From the NCBI GenBank assembly GCA_019137255.1, contig WPDH01000410.1, forward strand, positions 1-51,960: a stretch of 51,960 nt of DNA, read 5' to 3'. Positions 11,858 through 23,820 of the stretch are shown one piece after another. The notes beneath the pieces are model-generated. The model made no database searches. It was not told the DNA's origin and saw nothing but the letters and a program-made list of their open reading frames with translations. A program made the position numbers and the translations under genes. The DNA is from Corinectria fuckeliana. Taxonomy: Eukaryota; Ascomycota; Sordariomycetes; Hypocreales; Nectriaceae. How positions within the stretch are numbered: the stretch's first letter is position 1; every line of letters starts with the position of its first letter.

Positions 11858-13358
11858 ACCAGCTTGACTCGCAGTACAGCATATGTGTGTAGGCTGAATC
11901 TAGGTGTAGAGCTCCTGTAGACAATGTTGGAAGCAGGCAGAAGCCGCAAAAGCCGTAAATGTATGTGGAGAAATAGAGAGTTCAGTTAACTCTTAAGTAT
12001 CAGCTCATAAATTCACGTTCATGCATTACTAAGTGCCATGCTGTATGGGCTGTAATATCACGTTCTTCAGAAACAATTCATTATCGTCGCACGTAGAAGT
12101 TTGTCTCACACCAAGATAATGCATAATCAACAAGTATTTACCATTTTAGAGAACCTGTGCCTCTATTTTGACAATTTCAATACTTGACATTCTAAAGAGA
12201 CAGTCAATATCGTATTTAGCGAGCAACTATTCACCTTACAAGACTTAGCTCTGCGAAATAACTTGGCATAATTCTCCAGCCGTCTAGCCGCCCACGAACC
12301 GTAAACAATTGTCCCTTTCCAAGGGCCTGCGCCATCTCTTTATATATGAAGAGTTCCCTCAGGTATGGAGTACGAAAGAGGAACACCCTATTAAAAAGAC
12401 AAAGAGCGACTTTCGTACTCTACATCCATCACTCTCAAGCTCAAGAGGGAGTCTGTCCCATGCGATCACTCTATCAAGTATGCGAGTGATTGTAGATGTT
12501 AGGCAACATAATCCAGAAGGGGATATATAAAGCCTAGACCAAGCAGCACAATACCGATTTATGTCCACTGTCAATGGGTTGAAGTAACAGGACAGAAGGT
12601 ATCGTTGACGAATGGTTGAATAGATGGGGATAGGCAGAGATGGAAACTGGCAGCATTTGACGATATCTGTGTATCGATAAAGACTAGAGGATGCTAGGCG
12701 AGAGATTGCTATTCAACCAAGAGCCTTGTCCTTGTCTTCGATTCCGAGTCGCTGATTGCCAACAGCGTGATATGGTGCAGCGTTGAGGCCTGACTGTTAA
12801 GATTCATGCCCTCTTCCAATATTCATGCACTTTTCACATATAACCCACAAGTCGGGACCTGGTAGGCGTTGCATATAGAAGTTGTGATACTTACTGCACG
12901 CTGTACAATGCATCATTCCTTATAACAGCCTGTAATAGGCTTGTGTCTAGCCCTCTACTACTGTTTAGAGAACCTTGGAGGACTCAAGGTAAGATTCTCG
13001 TTAATTCTGCCATGTAGTTTCATCTTGACCACGATTATTAACTTGTGAGACTAAAGTCCTTCAATATCTTCAATCTTACTACATCTACGTCTCTCCAGGG
13101 CCTCTTCTAATCTGAATGTGGACTCGGCTGAACTATTCCCACAAAGGCTTGAGAGCCTTCAAAGTGACTCCGCCTCGGCGTCCAAGTCCCCGGGAAGGGA
13201 GAACTAGCATCCACCTAAAACAAAGATTGACAGTCGATGATAAAAAAAAAGCAGAATCCGAGGCAGACTTGGGACCACAGTCCTGCTGTCTGACAAGATG
13301 CGACACTTGACTGTCCAGTTTTATTCCCATCCCACAATCATCACAACATGCCACCCAA
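11858..13358. other. Intergenic region, no gene seen
   Basis: This 1.5 kb lies between the 5S gene and the 3' end of the ZNFX1-like gene. Only short frames without recognisable motifs occur (for example 12309-12530). The composition is somewhat AT-rich but not RIP-like. I see no tRNA B-box and no convincing coding sequence. The last part before 13359 is presumably the 3' UTR of the helicase gene. Confidence 0.45.
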
Positions 13359-16300
13359 TTACAGTCTCACTCCGCCCATCCCTCTCGCAATCTCCTCGAT
13401 TTCCGTTGCATGCCTCACACCCTCGGCCGGTGTATGATCCCTTCCTCCAATATGGGCGCGGCACTCTGGGCACCTGGCTTCTTCCATCGGCATCCCACAG
13501 TTGTTGATGGTGAACGGGTGGTTGTTCTCGCAGTAGTACCAATGGCCTGTTCCATACAGCTCTCCTGTCGACGCCATGTACACTTCTCGTAGCTCCTCCG
13601 CAGTGACCGGACGGTATACAAAGCCAATCAAAGTTTCCTCGATGGCATCAATCTCAGGCTTGAGCGGAGTTACCGATGGGTACTTGGCGAGCAATCCTCT
13701 GGCTTGTTGAATGTGAGCCAGCCCAAACCCTTTGAGCTCATTCTGAGTCTCGGGCTTCTTTACTGTTGTCAACGGCGATGGCACAGTGGGAGCTTGTGCT
13801 TTAGATCCTTGCCCTGAGGTAGACGAACGCAAGGTTCGAGAAAATGCGCACACCTGAGCGTAGAAGACGTGCCCCTGTGCCTCTTCTTTGGGATGTACAG
13901 TGCTGCGTGCAAGCTCGACCAATTTCTCACACTCTTCCAGGTAGATTGACAGATCCAGCTTGACATCCGGTTTAGCCACCACAGAGTCTTGGTGAAGCAA
14001 TAGTCTAACAAAGTCAGACAGAATAGCAATGTCGCACTTCAGCAGCATCACAGACGCAATGATTGAGCCTTTGCTGTGGATGATGGACTGATCATAGCGG
14101 AACTCTTTGCCAGTCCCACATCGAAGATTTGCATGTCTGACTAGCTCCGCGACCCGCTGTAAGGGCTGTTCCTCCATTTGCACCTTCTTGCTGTACGACT
14201 TTACCCGTTTTCGGAACTTGAAGATAGTGTTGTATCGGCCCTTGCCAACATAGCTCTTCAAGACGTCAAGCTGTCTTTGAGCTGAGCCGGCAAGACTGAG
14301 GTTGCCGGTTGACTCGACATGAGGGGCGACAATTGGAGTCGGAGCCATGTTGACCAACCTCTCTTGTTCGGCTAAGAGGCCCGCTGCAAGAGAACGGTAC
14401 TCGGAATTGGACCAAGAGATGAACTTCTTGGTCGCTCCATCCAGCATAGCTCGGCGCACGATACGGCCGTATCTGGAGAGGTTCCGAAGAGAGCCACGGC
14501 AAGTAGCACATGCCTTGACGCCCTTGTCGTCCATGGAAAAGGGTTCAGAGCTCCCCAAGACTCCTTTTGGCCGGTCGTTCTTATCCAGCTCGTAGTGAGC
14601 TGCCATTTCCATCTGGCCATCCATGGACGAGACAGTCAGGAAGTGGCCACAGTCGGGAAAGACGCAGGGTTCCTCATTGAGGTTCACCTCGTGATACTCC
14701 TTCATCTCGAGGAAGTCAACACAAACCGACTTGATCTCGGTGGATGCGCACTGCTGGCAGTATGCTGACGCAGGGCAAGCCTCTCCGCATAGAGAAGGAC
14801 CTACAATTGTTAGTACTGATGAAAAAAATCGGACTGACACGAACAGGCTTACACTGATGACCGCAGGCTAGCATCTTTTCGCATCTCAGAGAACACGGCA
14901 CCCAGTCGCAGGGGGCGGCACACGGCGCTGTGCATTTGGAGTGAGCACAGCTCGACTCGCACGTCGCTTCAGCGCAGGGAACACATGGCTCGTTGCAAGC
15001 CTTGCTACATCTCGAATGGCTGCAACGCACCTCGCATTGCTGCGTGCACGGCTGGCACTGGGCATCTCCATGACAAGTCTGGGGGCAAGCGTGTCGACAA
15101 GTGGAGTGTTTGCGGCCGCATCGCTGCTGGCATATGCCGTGATTATGTATCGTGATCTTGCCGTCTTCTCGTTTGTTGCAACGATAACAGGGGCTGTTAC
15201 AGGTATGACCGCAAGGGCGATGATGTCCACACATGGCGTTGCATTTATATCTGGCGTCGGTGATATCCCGGTGACATTGGACTCGCACCGAATGATCACA
15301 ACCCGGAACTGTCCGCACGACTTCTTCCATGCATTGCACAGAGTCTGGATCTTGAGCCTCGTAGCACCGAGGTGAAGAAAGGATATGCCCACATGGAAGC
15401 AAGACGTTAGTGTCCTTGAGCACAACTCGACACTTCTCGTCGCAAACATCTCCGCATCGGCGAGGACAAGCATGGTTGCAACCTTTCTTGAGTCGGGGGC
15501 AGTCCTCAGGACACTTGACGGCGAGATGGAGGTTGTCTGCGTGACATCTCCCAGTGCAAGAATGCCCACAAAGAAGTCTCTTGTCGCATGGCAAGTTGCA
15601 TCCGCTCTCTGGCGAGAACTGCACGAAATGGTCCGGTTGAGAGACGAGAATCGGCATCTTCGGGTGTCGAGCACACTGTAGCTCTAGATTCGTTCCCAAC
15701 GTGTTTCTGGAAGACAGCATCTTTATGATGTCCGCCCACATCGGAACCTCCTTGTATGTGTCTGAGTTTCCGATGATGTACATGCCGTGTTGCGCTCGCG
15801 AGAGGAGAACGTTGATACGGTTAGACGTTCTGAGGAAGCCGCAGTTTCTCTGGGGATTGCTTCGGACCAAGGATATCACGATGACCTTGGCCTCCTCGCC
15901 CTGAAAGTTGTCGACGGTGGCAACTCTGACGCTATTGAGAAGCGTAGTCTTGCTGACACGAGACGCCGGTTGATGGTTGTCGGAGCCATCAGCCTGGAGT
16001 GCCTCCAACTCGTCCAGATCCCGATCGTTGACGCATATCTCAAACATAGATTGCATCCTGCGACGCAAGATTTGTAATTGTCCGAGGTACGGCGTGATCA
16101 CTGCGATATCACCTGGTGCATACGTCCCTTGCTGAGAAAGGTGAGAGACGAGAGCAGTAGTCATCTCGACCTCGAAGTTGTTGGCTCGAGACGTGCTCAG
16201 GGAGTCGTTGTTCTCGCCTGCATTCTCCAGCTCACTGTGGTGAAACCAAAACAAACGGCGCTTCATTCCAACCACTTCGGGGTAGTGGTTGACTGTGTCG

Positions 16301-19172
16301 GCATCCTTGAGCGATGGATACAGAGTTGATCGGACCAACTCAGCGATGGACGGATGCATTCGTCTCTGTGTCTCCAAGATGCTGTAGGGCACTCGCAAAT
16401 CCGTCTCATGCGGTGGCTGGACGAGCCTCTCGAACAACGACATGTCAAGTGAATACTGTCGGCCACGAGGGTTCGTACTCTGCAGATCGTAGTTTTGTAT
16501 CTGAGGTCGAAGTTGAAGATGATCTCCGATCAAGATGGCATGCTCGACCGAAGGCAGAAGGGTAGTGAGGATATGCGCCTCGAGGACCTCGCCGGCTTCT
16601 TCACAGAGCATGACCTTGCATCTTAGCTTTCGAAGGAGGTCTAGGTTCCTCGCAAGGCCTGTTGTTGTGACGCCGACGACGTCAGCCTGTTGAAGGCAAC
16701 GCAGGTCTACATCCCCGCGGATCTGATCTCGTGCCTTGATGGCGTTGTTGTAGTTGTCGTGGAGCTTCGACAGCCTGGTGACGATCGGGTCTCGGATAGC
16801 CTTGAGCCAGTAGCGATACAGAAGACGTCGCTCGGCATTGGTCATGATGCGTAGCTGACGGGACTTCAAAGTCTCCAGGGAGGTAGAGGGTCTCAAGATG
16901 TCAAGTCCACCCTGAAGCCATCGATCAATGACCAATTCCGGCCGGTGGATGACCGTCGTGTACCCGTCTGCGCTCTCCCCGAAGAGCTCGGCGTGCTGTC
17001 TGGGGTTCTCCTCCGCCAAGAACCTTTTCACTGTGGCCCACGAGTCACAGCTTGACAGTCCTTTCAGTAAGCCCTTCCCCTCTTTGACGCATTCTCGGAC
17101 CGTTTGTTCCGCCTCCCAGAGACCGCTCTTCTCTGACCTGGTCCGGGTCATTTCTTGGACGACAGTGCGCAGATTCAGAGCTTGGAGACGTGCGGACTTG
17201 GAGCGAGACCCAATCCGGATGACGTTTTTGGTTTCGTCGTCGAGGAGATGCTCGAGAAGCTGATCCAAGGCGTGGTTGGTGTAGCAGACACACAAGATAG
17301 GGCCGAGGTTTGCTTGTTTCTTGCTCTTCAGCAACACCTTGACAATCTTCTCTCCCGTGTAGCTTTTCCCGGTACCAGGTGGGCCTTGGATGAGCGACAG
17401 CTCCCGTGCCAAGGTGTTCAACAGGCCGGCAGACTGAGTGAGGTCGAGCGTAGACTGAGAGGCGAGGGTAGCAGGAGTGGGAGGTCTGCGAGGATCCATG
17501 GTAAAGGGGGCATCTTTAGTCAGGCAACTCAAGTCGAAGGTGAACCCGGCCTTTCTTGCATACTGAGGAGGCTTGATCTCTATTTCTGAAGGAGAGTCTT
17601 TCGATGTTGCCAGAAGGGCCTGAAAGGGGATGCTGGGCTTTTCATGCATTCTTTGGAGGGCTGACAGGGTGTGCTTGAACGAATCGAGGAGGACGCCAGG
17701 GAACTCGACGAGATACCGGCGGAGGGATGGGCCGACGTTCCGGTACCAGCGCATTGCTTGGGTGATTTCGGTTCTCCCTGCGTCGACAGGTTTGAGGTTG
17801 ACAAAGAGGGAAGTCTCATCGTCTGAGAGAGTAAGCTGCTGCTGTGGTTGGGTTTTCGGTACGCCGCCTTTCTCTTCCTCTTCGTCATTGACCTTGCGAG
17901 CTTCCTTATCGCCCTGGCATCTCATCGTAGTGTCAGACACAACGCAGAACAGCATCGAGCCCGTGACGTCGAACAGGCAGACGAGTGCTCCGGCCTGCAG
18001 CCGTTTGGATTGCATCCACCAGTCTGCGCGTCGCTTGGCGCTCATCTTGCGGACATCAGGGGGCTGGGAGCAGCTGACGACCATCTCCAGCCCTCCGACT
18101 CTGTGGAGGTTGACGTCGATGGTAGTGGGGAATTCGTAGGTGTATGTTCGGAGACTGTTATTGGACCCGTGGGTCTTCGTGTTGCCTGGGTTGCGGACAA
18201 GCTCGAGCATCCCTCGGACAGCGTCTCGCAGCTGGCCTACTGTGTCCTCTCGGACGAGGCGGAATTCTCGATCAAGACGGCCACGGATGCCTTGAGTGTG
18301 CCATTCGGAAGGATCGTTGGTCGGCAGGTACTCTGCGCGTGGAGAAACGATCTCCTCGTAGGTGGGCATGATCTTGATCTTGGTGATGTCTGCGTGGTCG
18401 TTGTTGTGGCGAGGCCCATCAGCAGACAAGAGGCCGGGGAGGTCTCGTCTGAGTACAAAGGTTTCTCGAGCAACAGGCATCTGCGGTCCGCTCTGTCGGT
18501 TCGGGATGTTGTCGCCAACCTCCAGTCGCTGCTGCATGTAATCAAGGTACTTGGAGGCCTGCAGACGAGAGAACTCATCTTCCGAGCTAGGCGTACGCTC
18601 GACGACTTGGGCGAAATGGGAGACCAGCTTGGCAAATTCAGGGTGGATGATGTTGTTTGTGTTGCAGTCAAAGACCTTGGACAGGACAGCAAGCGACAGC
18701 TCTACCGTTGCCATCCGTGATGGCTCGTTTTCTAGAGTCGGGGACGATTCGACAAGGCGGGCGATGTAGTTGAAGACTCTGGTCATGCGTACACCACCAA
18801 CTCCCAGGATGAAGTTGAAGACCGAGGCAACTTGCTGCTCCAAGACGGCCGAGTCCACGACGCAAGGATGCGTGATGAGAGCGAACAGAGGCTTGACTTC
18901 CATTTCCCACAAGGCGAGTCTGGGTGCCTGACCATCAGCGGCTGGGATGTGACGATCCGACGCGGCCTTGATGAAGTTCAGGCCTGGGTCGGTGGCAAGA
19001 AGTTTGATAGCTTCCTGCGCAGCGCCAACATCGCCATCCATGAGTTCCAGGCCAAGCTGGAAGAAGTGGCCAACGGTGGAGGAAGTCATGTCGAGAGAGC
19101 GTGAGCCCGTCTCGCCCATTTGCAGCAACCGCTTCCACTGGTGCAGTTTTCCATCGCGGGAAGGGTTGGGGG

Positions 19173-19203
<31 letters not shown>

Positions 19204-19458
19204 ATTGTTGATGTCGGGGGCCTGGGAACCGGAGGCTCGCTGCTGCCCAGTGCCATCGTGGGAGAACTTGCACTGGTTTCCAAACTTGCAAGACCCTTGG
19301 CGTCGGAAGTTGAAGCACGGCTTGAGGGTTTGGTCCGACACGGGGCCACGGCGGGCACCCCGGTAGGTGCTGTGGGTGTCAGTCAGTCAGGTATGTTTTC
19401 GTCATCGTCACCGTCAACCTTGGCTAGCAATAGGATCTTACCTCCACGCGCCCGCCAT
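13359..19458 (-). CDS. ZNFX1-like SF1 helicase with CCCH, NFX1-type and RZ-type zinc fingers
   Basis: Three exons (19458-19442, 19369-14853, 14800-13359) give 5,976 bases and 1,991 residues. The first coding exon is only 17 bases; its ATG was chosen because the large exon is closed upstream by a TGA lying inside a good intron (GTAAG donor, CTGAC branch, CACAG acceptor). In order: a CCCH finger (C24, C33, C39, H43); a poly-Asn tract near 62-75 from a (GTT)n repeat; an SF1 helicase core with I-Q-G-P-P-G-T-G-K-S near 670, C-E-E-A-G-E near 927, D-N-F-Q-G-E-E and L-L-S-R-A-Q-H-G near 1197; a long NFX1-type Cys/His array (~1260-1545); and a C-terminal RZ finger (~1930-1975). This is the ZNFX1/Hrr1-like layout, a family linked to RNA-directed silencing and RNA surveillance. 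The role here is inferred from the family. Confidence 0.92.
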
Positions 19459-20526
19459 GTCTCAGCTCTTACTTCCCGCCACAGTCTTTGGCTGTCTTGT
19501 CGTCTCGAGTTGCCCAAGTTGGTGTTACGTGTAGTCGAGGATGAAGTAAGTGTAGGTGTAGGATGTTGAGTTGGAGGGGCGGGGCGGTTCGGAAATGGGG
19601 GACTTGACTTAGTCTTGCTTGGTTGGGGGGAAAACAAATCGGTCACTGACCCAGCGGAAAGATGGAAGAGCTTCAGGTCAGGCAGACAAGTCAGGCAGCC
19701 AATATCAATGCCTGGATCTTGTCTTTGCGCGGTTATGAATGGTCGAATTTCCGTTGCGTTGTGCCGGTGACACTCGTCGGCCTCCCGCAGACGGGCCACT
19801 CGCAGACGGCCAACTGCAAACAGTGTTGGCTGCTGCCTCAAAACTGCGCCCAAAAAAATGTCTGCCTCGCTCATGGTTTTGCTGTTGCCCTTGGGATGAT
19901 TCACTTTCGTGCAAACCTCTGTGGAGGTGGAGTTTGTTTGCCTCTCGTGGGCACCGTGAGCGTCACGGTGAGTCTTTCTAACTGGAAGTATGCAGGACGC
20001 CGCCATAACCAAGAAGCCGACTTCTGATTATTTGAGCAGAGTATTTGTCTCATGACGGGATATCGGAGGATGCCACTATGGCTGGCATTGCCACGCGAAA
20101 CAACTGGCTGCTTAATTTTGGCATTGCCCGTGTGCTATCTGACGCGACTTGTAGGTACCAGTTCCACAAAATTACCTGTAGCAACTGAGATCTAAGAGTC
20201 CGTACAGCACAGCAGACACACTAGAAAACAGGAGTAGGTATCTCAGTATCTAATTACTAAGAATGCAGCGAACCGACAATTGCTGCCTGTAGCTCCGCGA
20301 TCTCTCCATTCCCACACTAGATGCCCCGTCAAGCTGTGTACAACGTGCTCCTAGACTCACCCCACCCCAGTTTCTTCCTTATAGTCAGTTATTACACTTA
20401 ACTCGTCTTTACTCGAAGAGCTGTTTAAACTAATTCCAGATTTAAATAAGACCATTAAGCTTTTAGATAGCTCCCAGCAGTATTAACCTAGAGCAAAAAG
20501 AAACTTGGTTGTCAAGAGCAAAAGGA
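19459..20526. promoter_or_regulatory. Upstream region of the ZNFX1-like gene
   Basis: About 1.07 kb separates the ZNFX1-like start from the second 5S gene. No gene was supported; the frames at 19662-20027 and 19383-20012 overlap each other on opposite strands and show no family motif. It should hold the helicase promoter. The TCCGA/TCGGA 5-mer occurs about twice, which I used as a background count. Confidence 0.4.
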
Positions 20527-20645
20527 ACATACAACAGCAGGGATTCCCCGGTCGTCACCGACCCGAGTACTAATCTGCCGCTTCTTAGCTTGACTAAGGG
20601 AGAGCGGACGGGATCCCGTATTTTCTAAGAGCTATGGTCGTATGT
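20527..20645 (-). rRNA. 5S ribosomal RNA, copy 2
   Basis: This 119-base minus-strand 5S gene has the same length and ends as copy 1 at 11739-11857 and differs from it at four bases. Helix I ends pair as in copy 1. A T4 run follows the 3' end (20523-20520), a minimal RNA polymerase III stop. The two copies lie 8.7 kb apart with one protein gene between them, which is the dispersed 5S arrangement known in Pezizomycotina. Confidence 0.93.
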
Positions 20646-21807
20646 ATCAGAAGCAATGCAGTAGCAGTATATATGGATAACGTGACAGCGTGTTAGACGC
20701 AATATGACATCACGCCATTATCAACCACCAACTCTCAGGAAACCTATGCTGGCCGTACTAACTTACCTAATCCTCCACGTTGGCAATTAGCCTGCCAGGT
20801 TCCCCAGTCCCAGCCAGCCTTGACACATCTACACGTAATTGGTTTCTCCCCGTCTTTCCCCCGAGCCGTTAGCCTTGAAGCGACAAAAGATACCGGGGGC
20901 TCTCCAGAAGCCACTGCGGCGCAAGATCCACGACCGGGAGCAGTTACTCGTACGTACATCATACCTAATGGAAATTCTCCCTCATCACGGCGTTCGTCGG
21001 ATCCCGGGTGGAATGCTTCGGGCCCACTCTTAGCGGCCCTACCACGGGGTCGAGAGGGTCGTCGCCGGGTCCGTCTGGAGCTTCTAGAATGGACTCCGAA
21101 CAGATTTCGGTCCACTTGGGCCGGCCTAGCTAGAGTTCCGTTATTTGTACCGGGGCCCGTTCCTAGTTCTATGACATGTCGGCCAGGGGTCTTCGCCAAT
21201 GAGCGAGTTTCCGCAACGTAAGAATGCGAGCCTCCTTCACGCGGAGCGGCATTTACGCCTCTGGCCTATGTAACGTTTGGGATTCAACTGGTGTTCGATC
21301 CTAGAGATGGCTTTTCTCCTTCCTGGCTCGCCGTTGAGACTTCCAACGTGTTGAACCAACCAACGACGCCCTTCCTTGGCCTTACAACAACGGACCGCTG
21401 AGCCGCTTGGACTTCATCGGCCCTCCACAGTACCATCGTCATATCATCACATGGGGAGATGATAAATGTCGTGTGTCCGGCATCACGCGGGGCCTCCGTC
21501 TCCGTCTCCGCCTCGGCCTCCGCCCGCCTCCCTCCGGGGTCTTCCTCCGGGGTCTGCCCTAATTTATGACATTGACGCCCACTCGCCTCTTGGGGCCATG
21601 TGGACTCACTCTTATCTCGTGGAGCATGCGTTAATCTTCTGTCAATTTCTGGTGTCACGGCTCTAGTCCAAGTTGTCTCCCCAGGGCCTTGTCCTCCTAA
21701 GTAACAGCCCTCGACACTCGCCTTTATTCTCCCCACTCTCTCTCTCTCTCTCTCCTCGTCTTCCAAACCCGCAAATACATCACCATATCACTAGCTTGCG
21801 CATCACC
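20646..21807. promoter_or_regulatory. Upstream region of the amino-acid permease
   Basis: This 1.16 kb region has overlapping frames on both strands (20744-21199, 20820-21221, 21284-21766) but none with recognisable features. A pyrimidine tract with (CT)n at about 21735-21753 and the context CATCACC before the ATG are typical of fungal promoters and leaders. The permease frame is open upstream to 21673, but that extension is low-complexity and is treated as 5' leader. Confidence 0.45.
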
Positions 21808-23323
21808 ATGGCCTCAGAAATCTCTGACGCGCTGCCTTCGGGCCCGGCCAAGACCCAGCACCACGAGATAGAGTCCGGTCTTCAGAAGAATGATGCCACA
21901 ACGCCTCAGCAGCCATCAGTAAACAACCCGGACGACGGCAACAATATCTTCGGCGAGACGAGCGAGCTGAACGAGGACAGGTTGAAGCAGATTGCTGCAG
22001 AGGGAAACGCCCACTTCCACCGGCTGGGTTGGAAGCGCCTTTCCATCGTGCTGGTCGTGGAAGCCGTTGCCCTTGGTTCTCTAAGTCTTCCTGGCGCCTT
22101 TCACACGCTCGGCATGATCCTCGGCGTCTTCTTGACCGTGCTTTTGGGGTTGGCGGCTCTCTTTACGAGTTACATTGTAGGTCGCGTCAAGCTGTCGCAT
22201 CCTGAAATCTCGCACTACGCAGACGCTGGCCGTTTGTTACTTGGACGCTTTGGATACGAGTTTTTCGGCGCTGCTTTTGTCCTCGAGCTGCTTCTCGTCG
22301 TCGGCTCGCATGCTTTGACTGGCAGCATCGCCCTGGTCACTCTCAACGGCGGCCATGTCTGTTCCATCGCATTCTCAGCAGTCTCCGCCATCGTCCTCCT
22401 CATTCTTGCGATTCCTCCGTCCTTTACTGAGGTTGCTGTCCTCGGCTACATCGACTTTGCGTCCATCCTTGTAGCAATTGGACTGACCATCATCGCGACG
22501 GGCGTCAAGGCGAGCGACTCTCCTGGCGGTCTGTCCGGTGTTACGTGGTCTGCTTATCCCAAGGACGACCTAAGCTTTTCTGAAGCCTTCGTTGCAGTGA
22601 GCAACATAGTCTTTGCATACAGCTTCGCCATCGGTCAGTTTTCCTTCATGGATGAGATGCACACGCCTGCGGATTACATGAAGTCCATCTGGGCCAACGG
22701 CGTGATCCAGATCCTGATTTACACCCTCACCGGCGCGCTCTGCTATGCCTTCATTGGATCTACGGTTCAATCGCCAGCTCTTCTCTCTGCCGGCCCCCTG
22801 ATCTCAAAGATTGCCTTTGGCATTGCTTTGCCCGTCATCTTCATTTCCGGCTCCATCAACACCACGGTTGCTCTCCGCTACGTCCATGGCCGAATGTACA
22901 AGAACTCGATCCACCGTTACATCAATACGCCTATTGGATGGGCGAGCTGGATCGGCATCGTCACCGTCTTCACAGTCATCGCGTGGGTCGTCGCAGAGAC
23001 AATCCCCATCTTCTCAGATCTCCTCTCGCTCTGCTCCGCCCTTTTCGTTTCGGGGTTTTCGTTTTATATCCCTGGTGTCATGTGGTTTGCTTTACTATGC
23101 AAGGGGAAGTGGTATGCTCGCGAGAATCTCGTCATGAGCATCGGTAGCATCGTCGTCTTCATCATCGGCGTTGTGGTGCTTGTTGGCGGCACATACTCCA
23201 CCATAGTGGACATTGTAAGCTCGCAGCTATTCCCAGGGACCGTGCATCATTGCTTACTTTTGACAGATTGACCAGATTTCGAATGGTACTGACCATTCAC
23301 CGTTTACCTGCAGGGCGGTTTAG
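21808..23323 (+). CDS. AAAP-family amino-acid permease (neutral amino-acid transporter, MTR-like)
   Basis: This integral membrane transporter belongs to the amino acid/auxin permease family, the group of the Neurospora neutral amino-acid permease. Two exons, 21808-23214 and 23267-23323, give 487 residues. The second exon is just 19 codons including the stop. It was chosen because the GTAAGC donor and TTGACAG acceptor replace an unlikely tail by D-Q-I-S-N-G and S-P-F-T-C, the usual end of this family. A hydrophilic N-terminus (~70 residues) is followed by R-L-G-W-K-R-L and about eleven hydrophobic segments, the first with S-L-P-G-A-F-H-T-L-G. The start ATG has a good CACC context. The exact substrate is unknown. 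Confidence 0.9.
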
Positions 23324-23820
23324 AATGGGGCAATATAACTAAGCTTAGGAACGCCCACAGGCGAACATCTTAGCTACAGGAAACTTGGTTTTGGTTTAGA
23401 GATAGGAGTAGACTCCTACATGATACTAAAGTACGATGGCAATATCATGTCTCTAACTGTGTTGTCGTGCGTGCTTGTAATATGCCGTTTAACCGAGTGG
23501 GTAGCAATGCAAGGATAGCTCTTGCTCTTGCTTACGGGGGCAGCATGGGCAAAGACGAAGTTGGGTTTAAGAGGGAAACTAACAGCTTCAAGGACACCAA
23601 TCTAAGTAAATATAACGAACGCTTTTTCTGGTTCTACATACAACCCGCTCCAAGGAATAAGAGACGCTAGGCACCTGTCAACCAAGCTCCAAGCTGCAAG
23701 CAAGCCGATGCAGCAAGATTGAGCTATCTACAGTTGAGAATTCAACAGAACCCCTATTTACCCCGGCCAAAAGTCTACCAAAGGAAATCTGGCTGATCAA
23801 GTTGTGCTTGTTGTGATCAA
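23324..23820. other. Intergenic region between convergent genes
   Basis: About 500 bases lie between the permease stop and the stop of the chromodomain-like gene, whose 3' ends face each other. One short plus-strand frame (23467-23670) has no features. The region probably holds only 3' UTRs and polyadenylation signals. Confidence 0.5.

Noticed and set aside
17848..18720. 290-codon plus-strand frame inside the ZNFX1-like gene
   Set aside because: It lies antisense to a conserved helicase-protein exon and shows no motif, so it is a shadow frame.
20820..21221. 133-codon plus-strand frame in the permease upstream region
   Set aside because: It overlaps a 151-codon frame on the other strand, has no recognisable motif and the composition of random GC-rich DNA.
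21673..21807. Upstream in-frame extension of the amino-acid permease
   Set aside because: The extra 45 residues are Ser/Pro/Leu-rich leader-like sequence over a CT microsatellite. The ATG at 21808 has the better context and the usual N-terminus.
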